Source: UBA1757 sp045627385
GTDB taxonomy: Bacteria; Bacteroidota; Bacteroidia; Bacteroidales; UBA1402
Direction of reading: 5' to 3'
Length of the DNA stretch: 64,000 nt
NCBI GenBank assembly: GCA_045627385.1
Contig: JAZQNO010000018.1
Location: 1-64,000 of the forward strand
Shown here: positions 51,811-61,865 of the stretch, piece after piece
How positions within the stretch are numbered: position 1 is the stretch's first letter
How the letters are laid out: each line of letters starts with the position of its first letter
Program-made: the position numbers and the translations under genes
The notes under the pieces: model-generated
The model's database searches: none
Seen by the model: only the letters and a program-made list of their open reading frames with translations
Told to the model about the DNA's origin: nothing

Positions 51811-53256
51811 TTAGTCTTCGTCGCTCAGCCAGTTGAAACCTTCCCGTTTCTTGTAAGGTTCGGCACTTTTCTCTGAAAGGTTTTCAGGCTTTTCGACATC
51901 CCCTTCGATGGACATGGCGCTTTTGATGCCGCCGAAAAGGCCTCCCCAAGGAGAACTCTTCATACCGCTCTTCTGCTGTTTCTTCTGCTTGGGAGCGCTG
52001 GTGCGGGGCTGCTTTTCGGCCTCCACGGTGGGAATCTCCTCGTCTGAGAACAGCGAAGCGTTTTCAGTGGCGGGCTGCGGATCGGGTTCTTCCACCGCCA
52101 CACAGCCTCCAGGCTTGGCCAGACGCATCAGTCCGTACGTCTGGGCGTATTCCGGTTCGGCATAGGAGATGTTGAACGAGCCGGTAAGCTGTTCCTTCAG
52201 ACTGCAGGGATGCACCTTCATCTGGGTCTTCTTTTCCAGCAGTTTGTCGAGGTCTTTCATGCGAGAGGCGCCGCCGGTCATGAATATGCCGGCTCCCAGC
52301 ATCTGGGGCGCTTCGGACGAATAGCGGATCTGGGCCCATATGTTTTCGACGATTTCTTCCTGACGGGCCACGATGATATCGCTGATATCCTTGTCTTTGG
52401 CACTGAGTTCCTGCACGCTGCGGCCCATGCTGCGGTCTTTCTGGTTGTGCTCGCTGTAGTGGATGGCCGAGCCGCTCTGACATTTGATCTTTTCGCATTC
52501 GTCGCGGTTGAGGTTGTCCAGGCTCATCAGGTCGCGGGTGATGTTCTCACCGCCGAAGGGCAGCACGGCCAGATAGCGGACGATATGTTCCTTGATGATG
52601 CAGATGCCGGTGGTTTGGGCGCCGAAATCCACCACGACGGCGCCGCGCTGCTTGTCGTCTTCGCTCAAGACGGCTTCGGCCGAGGCCAGCAGACCGAGTT
52701 TGATGTAGGTGTCGTCGAGTCGGGCTTCGTGAAGCATCTCCTCCAGATTGGCCTGAATGTTGGGACGGGCCGTCACCATGCGGTAGCGGGCTTCGATACG
52801 TTTGCAGCGGTCGCCTTTGGGCTGGGTCAGACGGCTGCCGTCGAGGATGTAATCCTGCACGAAACAGTCGATCATGTCTTTTCCTTCGGGGCAATGGGCG
52901 TCGATGGCATCGTCGCACAGCTGGTTGAGATGCGATTCGTCGATTTCGGTCTGTTCGGCGAAGTTCAGGACCGATATGGCCTGGCTCGAGGACAGAGTGT
53001 AGGCGTTGAGACCCACGGTGATTTGGTTGATCTTGCAGCGGCAGGAGGGATTCTGCTCGATTTTGTCGATCAGTTCGCGAACGATGCGGCTGACTTCACC
53101 CACTTTCTGGATGACACCGCGCCGCACTTCGTCTTTCAAGACGGCTTTTTCGGACACAATCGGATGCAGTTGTCCGTTTTCGACACAGCCGAGCGTGGCG
53201 ATTATCCTTGAACTGCCAATGTCGAGAACTGCTACATAAGAAGATTCAGGAGTCAT
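51811..53256 (-). CDS. ftsA: Cell division protein FtsA
   Basis: 481 residues, actin-fold membrane tether of FtsZ. N-terminal VAVLDIGSSRIIATLG phosphate loop; VVVDFGAQTTGICII second phosphate loop near residue 210; GAGIFMTGGASRMKDLDK adenosine motif near 322. A basic, proline/lysine-rich C-terminal extension of about 80 residues precedes the final helix (GGLFGGIKSAMS and after), the probable membrane anchor. Length is longer than E. coli FtsA (about 420), as usual in Bacteroidetes. Confidence 0.97.
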   Translation of the reverse strand: MTPESSYVAVLDIGSSRIIATLGCVENGQLHPIVSEKAVLKDEVRRGVIQKVGEVSRIVRELIDKIEQNPSCRCKINQITVGLNAYTLSSSQAISVLNFAEQTEIDESHLNQLCDDAIDAHCPEGKDMIDCFVQDYILDGSRLTQPKGDRCKRIEARYRMVTARPNIQANLEEMLHEARLDDTYIKLGLLASAEAVLSEDDKQRGAVVVDFGAQTTGICIIKEHIVRYLAVLPFGGENITRDLMSLDNLNRDECEKIKCQSGSAIHYSEHNQKDRSMGRSVQELSAKDKDISDIIVARQEEIVENIWAQIRYSSEAPQMLGAGIFMTGGASRMKDLDKLLEKKTQMKVHPCSLKEQLTGSFNISYAEPEYAQTYGLMRLAKPGGCVAVEEPDPQPATENASLFSDEEIPTVEAEKQPRTSAPKQKKQQKSGMKSSPWGGLFGGIKSAMSIEGDVEKPENLSEKSAEPYKKREGFNWLSDED

Positions 53257-53257
53257 A

Positions 53258-54010
53258 TCATTTCATTTTAGTACATACAATCTGATGGTCAAATTCGAGG
53301 CTGACCTCGCGGAAGGCATTCCAGCCCACTTTGGGCAGTGCCGTCACATAGAAGGAGCGCAGGGCATCGAGTTTGAATTCGAGGTCTTCGGGAGGGCCCA
53401 GTACGATGTCGAACTGACCCACGCGGGGATAAAGCCGCCAATAGCCGTCGGCTCCCACTTCGATCTGTTCAATCATGTGGTCCCAGAAGGGATTCTTGTT
53501 CAGCAGAGATGAAAATTCGAAGAGTTTGTCCAACAGCAGGCTGTCGGTGGAATGGATGTGGCCGGTGGCCACGGGCACATCGACGGCGTGCATCTGTCCC
53601 CGGGTGAAGGGGATGCGCATGAGCTGGCCTTCGGTATCGAGAAAATAGCGGCCTTCGGGCGTGAGCAGCCTCATCACGGGTATGCGCTGCCGAACGTTGA
53701 TGCGCAATTGGCCGGAAGGTATCAGCGAGGCTTCGGCCTGACCGACCATGGGATGACGCAAAACACATTGCTCGATTTTGGCCAGATCCACACTGTCAAC
53801 GCGTTTTCCTACGCAGTCGAGGCCGTTGGCAAGCAGCAACTGGCGGATCTCTGCCGGACGGACGAAGGGATGGTTGAGACTGTCGGCCACCTCAATGAAA
53901 GTGTCAGACACGCACTGGTTACGGGAAGCGCTCCGATAGAGCTTTCCCGAGAACAGAACGTAGACTGCCAACAACAGACAGACCAGAATCAGCCAGACCT
54001 TCTTTTTCAT
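53258..54010 (-). CDS. ftsQ: Cell division protein FtsQ
   Basis: 250 residues. One N-terminal membrane helix (VWLILVCLLLAVYVLFSGKLY), then a POTRA-like domain (CVSDTFIEVADSLNHPFVRPAEIRQLLL) and the FtsQ beta domain (IEQCVLRHPMVGQAEASLIPSGQLRINVRQRIPVMRLL). It links cytoplasmic and periplasmic divisome parts. It overlaps the murC stop by four bases and is one base from ftsA. Confidence 0.95.
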   Translation of the reverse strand: MKKKVWLILVCLLLAVYVLFSGKLYRSASRNQCVSDTFIEVADSLNHPFVRPAEIRQLLLANGLDCVGKRVDSVDLAKIEQCVLRHPMVGQAEASLIPSGQLRINVRQRIPVMRLLTPEGRYFLDTEGQLMRIPFTRGQMHAVDVPVATGHIHSTDSLLLDKLFEFSSLLNKNPFWDHMIEQIEVGADGYWRLYPRVGQFDIVLGPPEDLEFKLDALRSFYVTALPKVGWNAFREVSLEFDHQIVCTKMK

Positions 54011-55386
54011 TTGCTGTATTTCTGACGGAGTTGTGGAACAAGACGGTCGATATTGCCGGCACCCAGCGTGAGCAGGACGTCCATCTGATGGCTGTCGAGT
54101 TCTTCAAGTACCTTGTCGGCCTGACAGAGGGTCTTGCGGGAACTGGTGATGCGGTCGAGCAGCATTTGGGAGGTAACGCCGGGAATGGGCTGTTCACGGG
54201 CCGGATAGATGTCCAGCAGGATAATGTCGTCCAATTGCGACAAGACAGCAGCGAACTGGTCGGCGAAATCTCTCGTGCGCGTGTAAAGGTGAGGCTGGAA
54301 AATACCCGTGATGCGTTTGTCGGGGAACAGGGCCTTGACCGAAGCGATGCTGGCTTTCAGTTCGTCGGGATGATGGGCATAATCGTCGATGTAGACGAAA
54401 TCGTCGCGGCGCACCTGTATGTCGAAGCGACGCCAGTTGCCCTGGAAGGAAGCCAGGCCGCGACGCAGTTCGTCGTCGCTGACTCCGTTGAGATGGGCCA
54501 GAGCCATGGCGGCCACGGAGTTCTCCACATGGATCATCATCGGCACACCCAGTTCGATGCCCCGGATGCAGCCTTCGGGATAATGGAAATCGTAGAACAG
54601 ACGTCCCTGCTCCACTTTCACGTTGTCGGCATAAAAATCGGCCTCGGAGGGATTGTCCTGCAGGGGCGAAGCATAGGTGTAGACCTTCACGCCTGCCGCC
54701 GGACGCGGCTTCAGGGCCAGGCCCTTCTTCACGATAAGACATCCGTCGGGACGGATGAGCGAGGTGAAATGGGCAAAACTTTCCAGATAGGCTTCGTGGG
54801 TGCCGTAGATGTCGAGGTGGTCGGCGTCGGTGGCGGTGACCACGGCCATATAGGGACGCAGATGATGGAAAGAGCGGTCGAATTCGTCGGCTTCAATGAC
54901 GGCCAAATCGCTCTTCTCCGAAAGCAGCAGGTTGGTCTGATAGTTTTTGGAGATGCCGCCCAGAAAGGCGTTGCAGTCGACAGAGGACTGACGCAACAGA
55001 TGGGCCAACAAGGTGCTCGTGGTGGTCTTTCCGTGCGTGCCGGAAACGCAGAGGGCCCGTTTGTCTTTGGAAATCTCGCCCAGCACTTCGGCGCGCTTCA
55101 TGATGGTGAAGCCGTTCTGGCTGAAATAGACCAGTTCGGGGTGTTCCATCGGCACGGCGGGCGTGCGCACGACCAAGGTGGTCTCCGGATCGCGGAAGGC
55201 CTCGGGAATGAGCTCGGCAGAGTCTTCGTAATGGATGGAGACCCCTTCTTTTTCCAGTGCCAGCGTCAGGTCGGAGGGAGTGCGGTCGTAACCGGCGACG
55301 GGCAGGTTTTCGTGACGGTAGTAGCGGGCCAGATTGCTCATGCCGATACCGCCGATTCCTATGAAATAGACTCTTTTGATGTTCAT
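54007..55386 (-). CDS. murC: UDP-N-acetylmuramate--L-alanine ligase
   Basis: 459 residues. The N-terminal Rossmann GIGGIGMSNLARYY, the ATP loop SGTHGKTTTSTLLAH near residue 115, central domain with NSVAAMALAHLNG, and YIDDYAHHPDELKA in the C-terminal part are Mur-ligase signatures specific to MurC. It adds L-Ala to UDP-MurNAc in the cytoplasm. Four-base overlaps with both murG and ftsQ. Confidence 0.98.
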   Translation of the reverse strand: MNIKRVYFIGIGGIGMSNLARYYRHENLPVAGYDRTPSDLTLALEKEGVSIHYEDSAELIPEAFRDPETTLVVRTPAVPMEHPELVYFSQNGFTIMKRAEVLGEISKDKRALCVSGTHGKTTTSTLLAHLLRQSSVDCNAFLGGISKNYQTNLLLSEKSDLAVIEADEFDRSFHHLRPYMAVVTATDADHLDIYGTHEAYLESFAHFTSLIRPDGCLIVKKGLALKPRPAAGVKVYTYASPLQDNPSEADFYADNVKVEQGRLFYDFHYPEGCIRGIELGVPMMIHVENSVAAMALAHLNGVSDDELRRGLASFQGNWRRFDIQVRRDDFVYIDDYAHHPDELKASIASVKALFPDKRITGIFQPHLYTRTRDFADQFAAVLSQLDDIILLDIYPAREQPIPGVTSQMLLDRITSSRKTLCQADKVLEELDSHQMDVLLTLGAGNIDRLVPQLRQKYSK

Positions 55387-56489
55387 TTTTCAATCAGTTT
55401 GATCACTTCGTCCGCGATGCGTGAAGCCGAATTGTATTGGGCGAGTTTTTGGATATTGGTACGCAACACGTCCAGCCGCTGGGGCTGTGCGATGAGTTCA
55501 AGCGCCGTAGGCACGAGTTTTTCCAGCGCTTCCGCGTCGCGGACCATCACAGCGGCGTCTTCGTTGACCAGAGCCAGCGCGTTCTTGGTCTGATGGTCTT
55601 CAGCCACATTGGGCGAAGGCACCAGAATGACCGCTTTGCCCAGCAGACAGAGTTCGGAGATGGAGCTGGCGCCGGCACGGGAGACGATGAGGTCGGCCAT
55701 GGCGTAGGCGTAATCCATACGGTCGATGAATTCGGTCACGTGGACATGCTTCAAGGTCTTGCCTTCGAGGCTGGACAGGATATTCTGATAATAGTATTTG
55801 CCGGTCTGCCAGAGCACCTGGATGCCCGAGGTTTCCAGCGTGTCTACGGCTGCCAGCAGGCTGCGGTTGATGGTGCCGGCACCCAGACTGCCACCGGTGA
55901 TGAGCATCACAGGTTTGTCGGACTCCATCCCGTAATAGGCCAAGGCTTCCTCGCGCAGGTTTTTGGCAGCCAACAGGTCCTGACGCACAGGATTGCCTGT
56001 AAGCAGTATCTTGTCGGCGGGGAAGAATTTTTCCATGCCCTGATAGGCCACACATATCTTTTCCGCCTTGGCAGCCAGCAGTTTATTGGTGACGCCGGCA
56101 TAGGAGTTCTGTTCCTGGATGAGGGTGGGCACGCCCAGTGCGGCGGCGGCGCGAAGCAGCGGACCGCTGGCATAGCCGCCCACTCCGACGGCCACCTGAG
56201 GCTTGAATTCTTTCACGATGCGGCGGGCCTTGCCCATGCTTTTCCACAAATTCAGCAGGGTACGCACATTGCGCAAGAGATGTTTGCGGTCGAATCCGCT
56301 CACCGGAAGACCCACAATCTGATAGCCTGCAGCAGGAACGCGCTGCATTTCCATGCGGTTTTCGGCTCCCACGAAGAGGAATTCGGCTTCAGGCAGTTTG
56401 GCCTTCAACGCGTTGGCAATGGAGATGGCCGGAAAGATATGGCCTCCAGTGCCGCCACCCGAGATGATGAATTTTGGTTTTGCTTCCAT
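55383..56489 (-). CDS. murG: UDP-GlcNAc:undecaprenyl-PP-MurNAc-pentapeptide transferase MurG
   Basis: 368 residues. ISGGGTGGHIFPAISIANAL is the first glycine-rich loop; VGVGGYASGPLLRAA and the later TGGSLGAGTINRSL are the other MurG loops; VSRAGASSISELCLLGKAVILVPSP is the UDP-sugar site. It makes lipid II at the inner face of the membrane. Four-base overlap with murC. Confidence 0.98.
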   Translation of the reverse strand: MEAKPKFIISGGGTGGHIFPAISIANALKAKLPEAEFLFVGAENRMEMQRVPAAGYQIVGLPVSGFDRKHLLRNVRTLLNLWKSMGKARRIVKEFKPQVAVGVGGYASGPLLRAAAALGVPTLIQEQNSYAGVTNKLLAAKAEKICVAYQGMEKFFPADKILLTGNPVRQDLLAAKNLREEALAYYGMESDKPVMLITGGSLGAGTINRSLLAAVDTLETSGIQVLWQTGKYYYQNILSSLEGKTLKHVHVTEFIDRMDYAYAMADLIVSRAGASSISELCLLGKAVILVPSPNVAEDHQTKNALALVNEDAAVMVRDAEALEKLVPTALELIAQPQRLDVLRTNIQKLAQYNSASRIADEVIKLIEK

Positions 56490-56508
56490 AGGACGTATCG
56501 TTTGGTTT

Positions 56509-57765
56509 CTATATGATTTCTTCTGTCGGCTCTTCGGTTTTTTTCTCGAGGATGTCCTGCACCTGCAGATCGGCCTCGGTGATGGAGTCGGTCATTTCCA
56601 TCTGTGCGAGTTGGGCCTGTCGTTCGATGCCAAACTGGCTGACGCGCAGAATCACCTCGAAATACAGGCAGGTGATGATGACCGATGTGCCGCCGCGGCT
56701 GACCAGCGGCAAGGTCTGTCCGGTGACCGGAAGGGCTCCTACGGCAACGGCCAGATTGAAGAAGGCCTGAATGGCTATGATGAGCGAGCAGCCGATGACC
56801 AGGAGCGAAGGCACAGGTCTGGCGCAACTTCGGGCGATGCGTCGGCAACGGAACAGCAGCAATATGTACAGCAGCGGCGTGAACAGCATGCCCAGCCACC
56901 CCATTTCTTCGATAATGATGGCATAGATGAAGTCTGAATAGGCCTGAGGCAGGAAATCGCGCTGGGTGCTGTTGCCGGGGAACTTTCCCAGAAACTTGCC
57001 GTTGGCGATGGCTATCTTGGCATAGTGTATCTGAGCGTTGTCGTCGGTTTTCTGATAAGAGGGATCCAGTACGTCCACTTCGTGAGTGACCAGACGGTTG
57101 TGCCAGGTTTCCCAACGGTCGATGCCAGGCACCGAAGGAATCAGACGCAGCAGGAGGAATGCAAAGAGAAAGATGACCGCTGCCGAGGCAGAGAGGACAC
57201 GCATATGGAGTTTCGGAAGTCCTCCGATGAGCATCATCAGATAGGCGGTCAGAGCCACCAGTATGGCGGTGGACAGGTTCTGCGTGACAATGAGCAGACA
57301 GATCACGCCGGTGGCGATGAGCACTTTCCAGAAAGCGATTCGAAGCGCCTCTTCACTGTCCTTGTTTTTGGCGCTGCCGATGGTCCATGCGATGTAGAGC
57401 ACCAGAGTAATCTTGGCCAGTTCGGAGGGTTGGAACTGGATGCCGAATATGTTGAGCCAGCGCGTGCCTCCGTTGAGTTCCACACCTATGATAGGGGTGA
57501 TGATAAGCAGTACGATGGACAGCAGCAATCCGAAATAGGCGGTGATGAGCGTGTATTTGTAGGACAGCCGCTGAGCGGCTACCACGATGCCAAATCCGAC
57601 AAACAGGAAGAAAGCGTGGCGAATGATGGGCTGATAGGGATGGGCCCGACCGTAGGAAAGCGTACCCATGGCGCTGAAACATTCCACCAGGCTCAGCAGA
57701 CAGAGCATGATGAAGATGACCCAGATCATGTAGTCGCCTTTCAGGAGTTTGTTCTTCGGTTCCAT
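56509..57765 (-). CDS. ftsW: Peptidoglycan glycosyltransferase FtsW (SEDS)
   Basis: 418 residues, about ten membrane helices. ELNGGTRWLNIFGIQFQPSELAKI is the SEDS signature with the catalytic-region motifs; GALPVTGQTLPLVSRGGTSVI near the end is equally typical. It polymerises septal glycan with FtsI. The C-terminal cytosolic tail (EADLQVQDILEKKTEEP) is acidic. Order murD-ftsW-murG is conserved. Confidence 0.97.
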   Translation of the reverse strand: MEPKNKLLKGDYMIWVIFIMLCLLSLVECFSAMGTLSYGRAHPYQPIIRHAFFLFVGFGIVVAAQRLSYKYTLITAYFGLLLSIVLLIITPIIGVELNGGTRWLNIFGIQFQPSELAKITLVLYIAWTIGSAKNKDSEEALRIAFWKVLIATGVICLLIVTQNLSTAILVALTAYLMMLIGGLPKLHMRVLSASAAVIFLFAFLLLRLIPSVPGIDRWETWHNRLVTHEVDVLDPSYQKTDDNAQIHYAKIAIANGKFLGKFPGNSTQRDFLPQAYSDFIYAIIIEEMGWLGMLFTPLLYILLLFRCRRIARSCARPVPSLLVIGCSLIIAIQAFFNLAVAVGALPVTGQTLPLVSRGGTSVIITCLYFEVILRVSQFGIERQAQLAQMEMTDSITEADLQVQDILEKKTEEPTEEII

Positions 57766-57777
57766 CTTGTTTCGGAT

Positions 57778-59112
57778 TTACAGTTTGCTGACGCAGGCTT
57801 TGAACTGGCGGCCGCGGTCTTCGTAGCTTTTGAACAGGTCGAAACTGGCGCAACAGGGCGACAGGAGCACCGTATCGCCGGGACGGGCCATTTCAGAACA
57901 GAGTTTCACGGCCTCTTCCATGGAACCGGCATCGCGGATCTCCCCTACTTTGCCGTCGAAGAAAGCGTGCAGTTTGGCATTGTCCACACCCAGGAACACC
58001 AGACTGTGAACTTTGTCCTTGACCAGCTGTTCGATTTCGGTATAGTCGTTGCCCTTGTCGGTGCCTCCGAGAATCAGAACCAGCGGAGTCGTCATCGATT
58101 CGAGCGCATACCAGCAGGAGTTCACATTGGTGGCCTTCGAGTCATTGATGTAGGTCACGCCATTGACGGTGCCGGCGGCCTCGAGACGGTGTTCCACGCC
58201 TTGGAAGTCGCTCAGGGCCTCGCGGATATTGTCTTTGCGTATCCGGGCGATGTTGGCCGAGATGGCCGATGCCATGGTGTTGTACATGTTGTGCGTGCCA
58301 CGCAGGGCCAGGGCTTCCTGTTCGATCTGGAACTGCTGCTCGGGCGTGTCAATGACCAGGACGTTGTTTTCGATGAATGCCTTGATGCCCTCGTCGCGCT
58401 TGAGCGAGAAGGGGTAACGGCGGGCAGTGACCGGATATTTGGGCAGTTCGCGCGCGATGATGGGGTCGTCGTTCCAATAGATGAAGGCATCCTGGGGCCG
58501 CTGGTTGCGGATGATGCGGAACTTGGCGTCGACGTATTCCTGCATGTTGTAGTGATAGCGGTCGAGATGGTCGGGCGTGATGTTCAGCAGCACGGCCACG
58601 TCGGCACGGAAATCGAACATGTAGTCGAGCTGGAAGCTGCTCAGCTCGATGACGTAGTATTCATGGTCGCCTTGAGCCACCTGCAGAGCCAGGCTCTTGC
58701 CCACGTTGCCGGCCAGACCTACGTCCAGACCGCCTTTCTTGAGGATGTGCCAGGTGAGCATGGTGGTGGTGGTCTTGCCGTTGCTGCCGGTGATACAGAT
58801 CATCTTGGCCTGCGTGTAGCGGCCGGCAAATTCGATTTCGGAAACGATGGGTATGCCCTGTTCTTTGATAGCCTGAATGACGGGAGCCTTGTCGGGAATG
58901 CCCGGGCTCTTGACGATTTCGTCGGCGTTGAGGATGAGTTCCATCGTGTGATGGCCTTCTTCCCAATCGATCCCATATTGGCCGAGCAGGTCGCGGTAGG
59001 TCTCCTTGATGGGCGACATATCGCTGACAAATACATCGAAGCCTTTGACTTTGGCCAGGACGGCTGCACCGGCGCCGCTTTCGCCGGCGCCCAAAACGAC
59101 AATTCTGCTCAT
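57778..59112 (-). CDS. murD: UDP-N-acetylmuramoylalanine--D-glutamate ligase
   Basis: 444 residues. VVLGAGESGAGAAVLAKVKG is the N-terminal nucleotide-sugar fold; CITGSNGKTTTTMLTWHIL near residue 110 is the ATP loop; INDSKATNVNSCWYALE and LLSPCCASFDLFKSYEDRG are MurD-specific. It adds D-Glu to UDP-MurNAc-Ala. Confidence 0.98.
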   Translation of the reverse strand: MSRIVVLGAGESGAGAAVLAKVKGFDVFVSDMSPIKETYRDLLGQYGIDWEEGHHTMELILNADEIVKSPGIPDKAPVIQAIKEQGIPIVSEIEFAGRYTQAKMICITGSNGKTTTTMLTWHILKKGGLDVGLAGNVGKSLALQVAQGDHEYYVIELSSFQLDYMFDFRADVAVLLNITPDHLDRYHYNMQEYVDAKFRIIRNQRPQDAFIYWNDDPIIARELPKYPVTARRYPFSLKRDEGIKAFIENNVLVIDTPEQQFQIEQEALALRGTHNMYNTMASAISANIARIRKDNIREALSDFQGVEHRLEAAGTVNGVTYINDSKATNVNSCWYALESMTTPLVLILGGTDKGNDYTEIEQLVKDKVHSLVFLGVDNAKLHAFFDGKVGEIRDAGSMEEAVKLCSEMARPGDTVLLSPCCASFDLFKSYEDRGRQFKACVSKL

Positions 59113-59117
59113 ATCTC

Positions 59118-60398
59118 TTATCTGATTTTCAATGTTAAAATGGTCAATGCCGCCAGACCGATGCTGATGATCCAGAAGCGGAAGGTTATCTTGGTTTCAA
59201 ACTGCAGCTTGGCATCGTTGCCTTTGAAGCGTACGGTCGAAGTGGGATCGGCTTTGAGCACCTTGTCCATGGAGGTTCGGAAATGGTCGTGGATGGGCGT
59301 GCGCTTCCAGATGCGCATGTGTTTGCCGCGACGTTTGCCCAGTTTGTAACAGAAGCGCTGGAAGATGACCGAGAGGCTTTCCACCATGAACACGCCGCAT
59401 AGGATGGGCAGTAGCAGTTCCTTGTGAATACAGAGCGCGGCCACGGCCACGATGCCACCAATGGTGAGGCTGCCGGTATCGCCCATGAAGATTTCGGCAG
59501 GATACGAATTGTACCAGAGAAAACCGATGAGAGCGCCCACGAAGGTGCTCATGAAAACGACAATTTCCTGACTTCCTGGGATGTACATAAGATCGAAATA
59601 GTCGGCCGCCACCACATTGCTCGACACATAGGCCAGCAGCACCAGTGTCAGGCCGATGATGGCCGAATTGCCCGCCGCCATTCCATCGAGTCCGTCGTTG
59701 AGGTTCGCCCCATTGGAAACGGCGGTCACCACGAACACGGTCAGCAGGACGAAGAAGATCCAACCGGCGGGATATTTGGCCTTTTCACCCAAGAAGTTGA
59801 AGAAATCGGCATAGTTGAGGTTGTGTCCTTTGATAAAGGGAATGGTGGTGCGGGTCGACTTCACGTCGGGCGACTTGACCACGATTTCGGTATTGTCGAC
59901 GATACGGGTCTCCACCCGTTCGTTCATCGTCACCTGGGGGCTGTAACGCAGCGTCAGACCCACGATGAGGCCCAACAGCACCTGTCCGCCAATCTTGACC
60001 CATCCGTTCAAGCCGTCCTTGTTCTTGCGGAAGGTCTTGATGTAGTCGTCGGCCAGACCAAGCGCACCCAGCAGCACCGTGGTGATGATCATCAGCCACA
60101 TATACACGTTGTCGAGTTTGCCAATCAGCAGACAGGGTACCAGAATGGCGATGATGATGATTACGCCGCCCATGGTGGGCACTCCCACTTTGTCTTTTCC
60201 GAAGGGATCGAGCCTCTCCTCGCGCTGCGTTTCTGAGATGTTGCGACGGCGGAGAAGTTTGATGAAATGATGGCCGAACCACACCGAAATGACAATGGCG
60301 CAGACCATGGCGAAGATGGCCCGGAAGGTGATGTAGGAAAACACGCCGGCTCCGGGAAAATGGATGGACTGCAGGTAATCGAAAAGATAGTTGAGCAT
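59118..60398 (-). CDS. mraY: Phospho-N-acetylmuramoyl-pentapeptide transferase MraY
   Basis: 426 residues, ten membrane helices. DKVGVPTMGGVIII near residue 70, LADDYIKTFRKNKDGL near 118, NGANLNDGLDGMAAGNSAI near 232 and VFMVESLSVIFQRFCYKLGKRRG with FRTSMDK-type His region near 340 are the catalytic loops. It makes lipid I. A periplasmic loop of about 50 residues between the second and third conserved helices (VTMNERVETRIVDNT) is longer than in E. coli, as in other Bacteroidetes. Confidence 0.98.
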   Translation of the reverse strand: MLNYLFDYLQSIHFPGAGVFSYITFRAIFAMVCAIVISVWFGHHFIKLLRRRNISETQREERLDPFGKDKVGVPTMGGVIIIIAILVPCLLIGKLDNVYMWLMIITTVLLGALGLADDYIKTFRKNKDGLNGWVKIGGQVLLGLIVGLTLRYSPQVTMNERVETRIVDNTEIVVKSPDVKSTRTTIPFIKGHNLNYADFFNFLGEKAKYPAGWIFFVLLTVFVVTAVSNGANLNDGLDGMAAGNSAIIGLTLVLLAYVSSNVVAADYFDLMYIPGSQEIVVFMSTFVGALIGFLWYNSYPAEIFMGDTGSLTIGGIVAVAALCIHKELLLPILCGVFMVESLSVIFQRFCYKLGKRRGKHMRIWKRTPIHDHFRTSMDKVLKADPTSTVRFKGNDAKLQFETKITFRFWIISIGLAALTILTLKIR

Positions 60399-60403
60399 AT
60401 CTG

Positions 60404-61864
60404 TTAATTCATTAAGTCTTTGTAAGCCAAGGCTATTTCTTCCTTGTCATCGAAATGGTGCTTGACACCTTTTATCTCCTGATAGTCTTCGTGACCTTTG
60501 CCGGCCACCAGCAGCAAATCGCCCTTGACAGCCAGACGCACGGCGGTGCGGATAGCCTGCCGGCGGTCCAGGATACAGAGCACCTTGCGCTGGTCCGAAG
60601 CGGGGACACCGGCATACATGTCGTCGAGGATATCCTGAGGTTCCTCGTTGCGGGGATTGTCACTGGTGAGAATCACCGTGTCGCTCAGACGACAGGCTTC
60701 GGCGGCCATCTCGGGGCGCTTGGTCTTGTCGCGGTTGCCGCCGGCGCCGACCACGGTGATGATGTGCGGGGCGTCGAGCTGGCGGAGCGTGTCGAGTACG
60801 TTGTGCAACGCATCGGGCGTGTGGGCGTAGTCGACTATGGAGATGAATCCGTTGGGCGAAGGCAGATATTCGAGACGGCCCGAAACGGGACGCAGGCGGC
60901 TGAGAGAGAGCAGCACTTCTTCTGGTTTGCGGCCCAGCAGCGTGGCGGCGCCGTAGACAGCCAGCAGGTTGGACACATTGAAACGTCCAATAAACTGCAC
61001 GTGCACTTCACGCCCGTTGATGTCGAGTTGCATGCCTTCAAGATGGCTTTCCACCATACGGGCTCTGTAATCGGCCATGGTGCGGGTGGAATAGGTGTAT
61101 TTGGAAGCCTTGGTGTTCTGAAGCATCACCAGACCATTCTTGTCGTCTGCATTGGTCAAGGCGAAAGCGCTGGCCGGCAGGGTGTCGAAGAAACGTTTCT
61201 TGGCTTTCAGATAGGCGTCGAAGGTCTTGTGGTAGTCGAGATGGTCGTGGGTGAGGTTGGTGAAAATGCCGCCCACGAATTCCAATCCGGCGATGCGGCC
61301 CTGCACGACGGCGTGTGAACTTACTTCCATGAAGGCATAGCGGCAACCGGCCTCGACCATTTCAGCCAGAAGGCAGTTGAGCGTATAGGCATCTGGAGTG
61401 GTGCGCTCGGTCGGAACGGCCTTTTCGTCGACATAGTTGCACACCGTCGACAGCAGACCGACCTTGTAGCCGAAACTGCGGAACATCTTATATAACAAGG
61501 TGGCGATGGTAGTCTTGCCATTGGTGCCGGTCACACCCACCAGTTCGAGACGTCGGGAGGGATGGCCGAACCAGGCTGCAGACACAGGACCCAGAGCGGC
61601 GGTGCTGTCGGACACTCTCAGATAGCAGACCCCTTCGCAACGGGTTTCGGGAAGGTTTTCGCAGACGATGGCACAGGCGCCCTTGGCGATGACGTCTTCG
61701 ATGAAGCGGTGTCCGTCGACTACAGATCCGCGCTGAGCCACAAAAAGGCACCCCTGCGAAGCTTTGCGCGAATCGAAGCAGAGCGAAGCTATTTCCAGGT
61801 CCATCGGACCAATCTGCTCGATAACATTCAGTCCTTCAATACATTCTGTAAGTTTCATCGGCAT
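60404..61864 (-). CDS. murE: UDP-MurNAc-tripeptide synthetase MurE
   Basis: 486 residues. LELVGVTGTNGKTTIATLLYKM near residue 110 is the ATP loop; FMEVSSHAVVQGRIAGLEF and FTNLTHDHLDYH follow; SDNPRNEEPQDILDDM near 400 contains the DNPR motif that selects meso-diaminopimelate rather than lysine. It adds the third stem residue. One base separates it from ftsI. Confidence 0.98.
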   Translation of the reverse strand: MPMKLTECIEGLNVIEQIGPMDLEIASLCFDSRKASQGCLFVAQRGSVVDGHRFIEDVIAKGACAIVCENLPETRCEGVCYLRVSDSTAALGPVSAAWFGHPSRRLELVGVTGTNGKTTIATLLYKMFRSFGYKVGLLSTVCNYVDEKAVPTERTTPDAYTLNCLLAEMVEAGCRYAFMEVSSHAVVQGRIAGLEFVGGIFTNLTHDHLDYHKTFDAYLKAKKRFFDTLPASAFALTNADDKNGLVMLQNTKASKYTYSTRTMADYRARMVESHLEGMQLDINGREVHVQFIGRFNVSNLLAVYGAATLLGRKPEEVLLSLSRLRPVSGRLEYLPSPNGFISIVDYAHTPDALHNVLDTLRQLDAPHIITVVGAGGNRDKTKRPEMAAEACRLSDTVILTSDNPRNEEPQDILDDMYAGVPASDQRKVLCILDRRQAIRTAVRLAVKGDLLLVAGKGHEDYQEIKGVKHHFDDKEEIALAYKDLMN

Positions 61865-61865
61865 C

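Noticed and set aside
57025..59349. 774-residue plus-strand ORF opposite murD/ftsW
   Set aside because: Spans two certain essential genes in antisense and has no recognisable domain.
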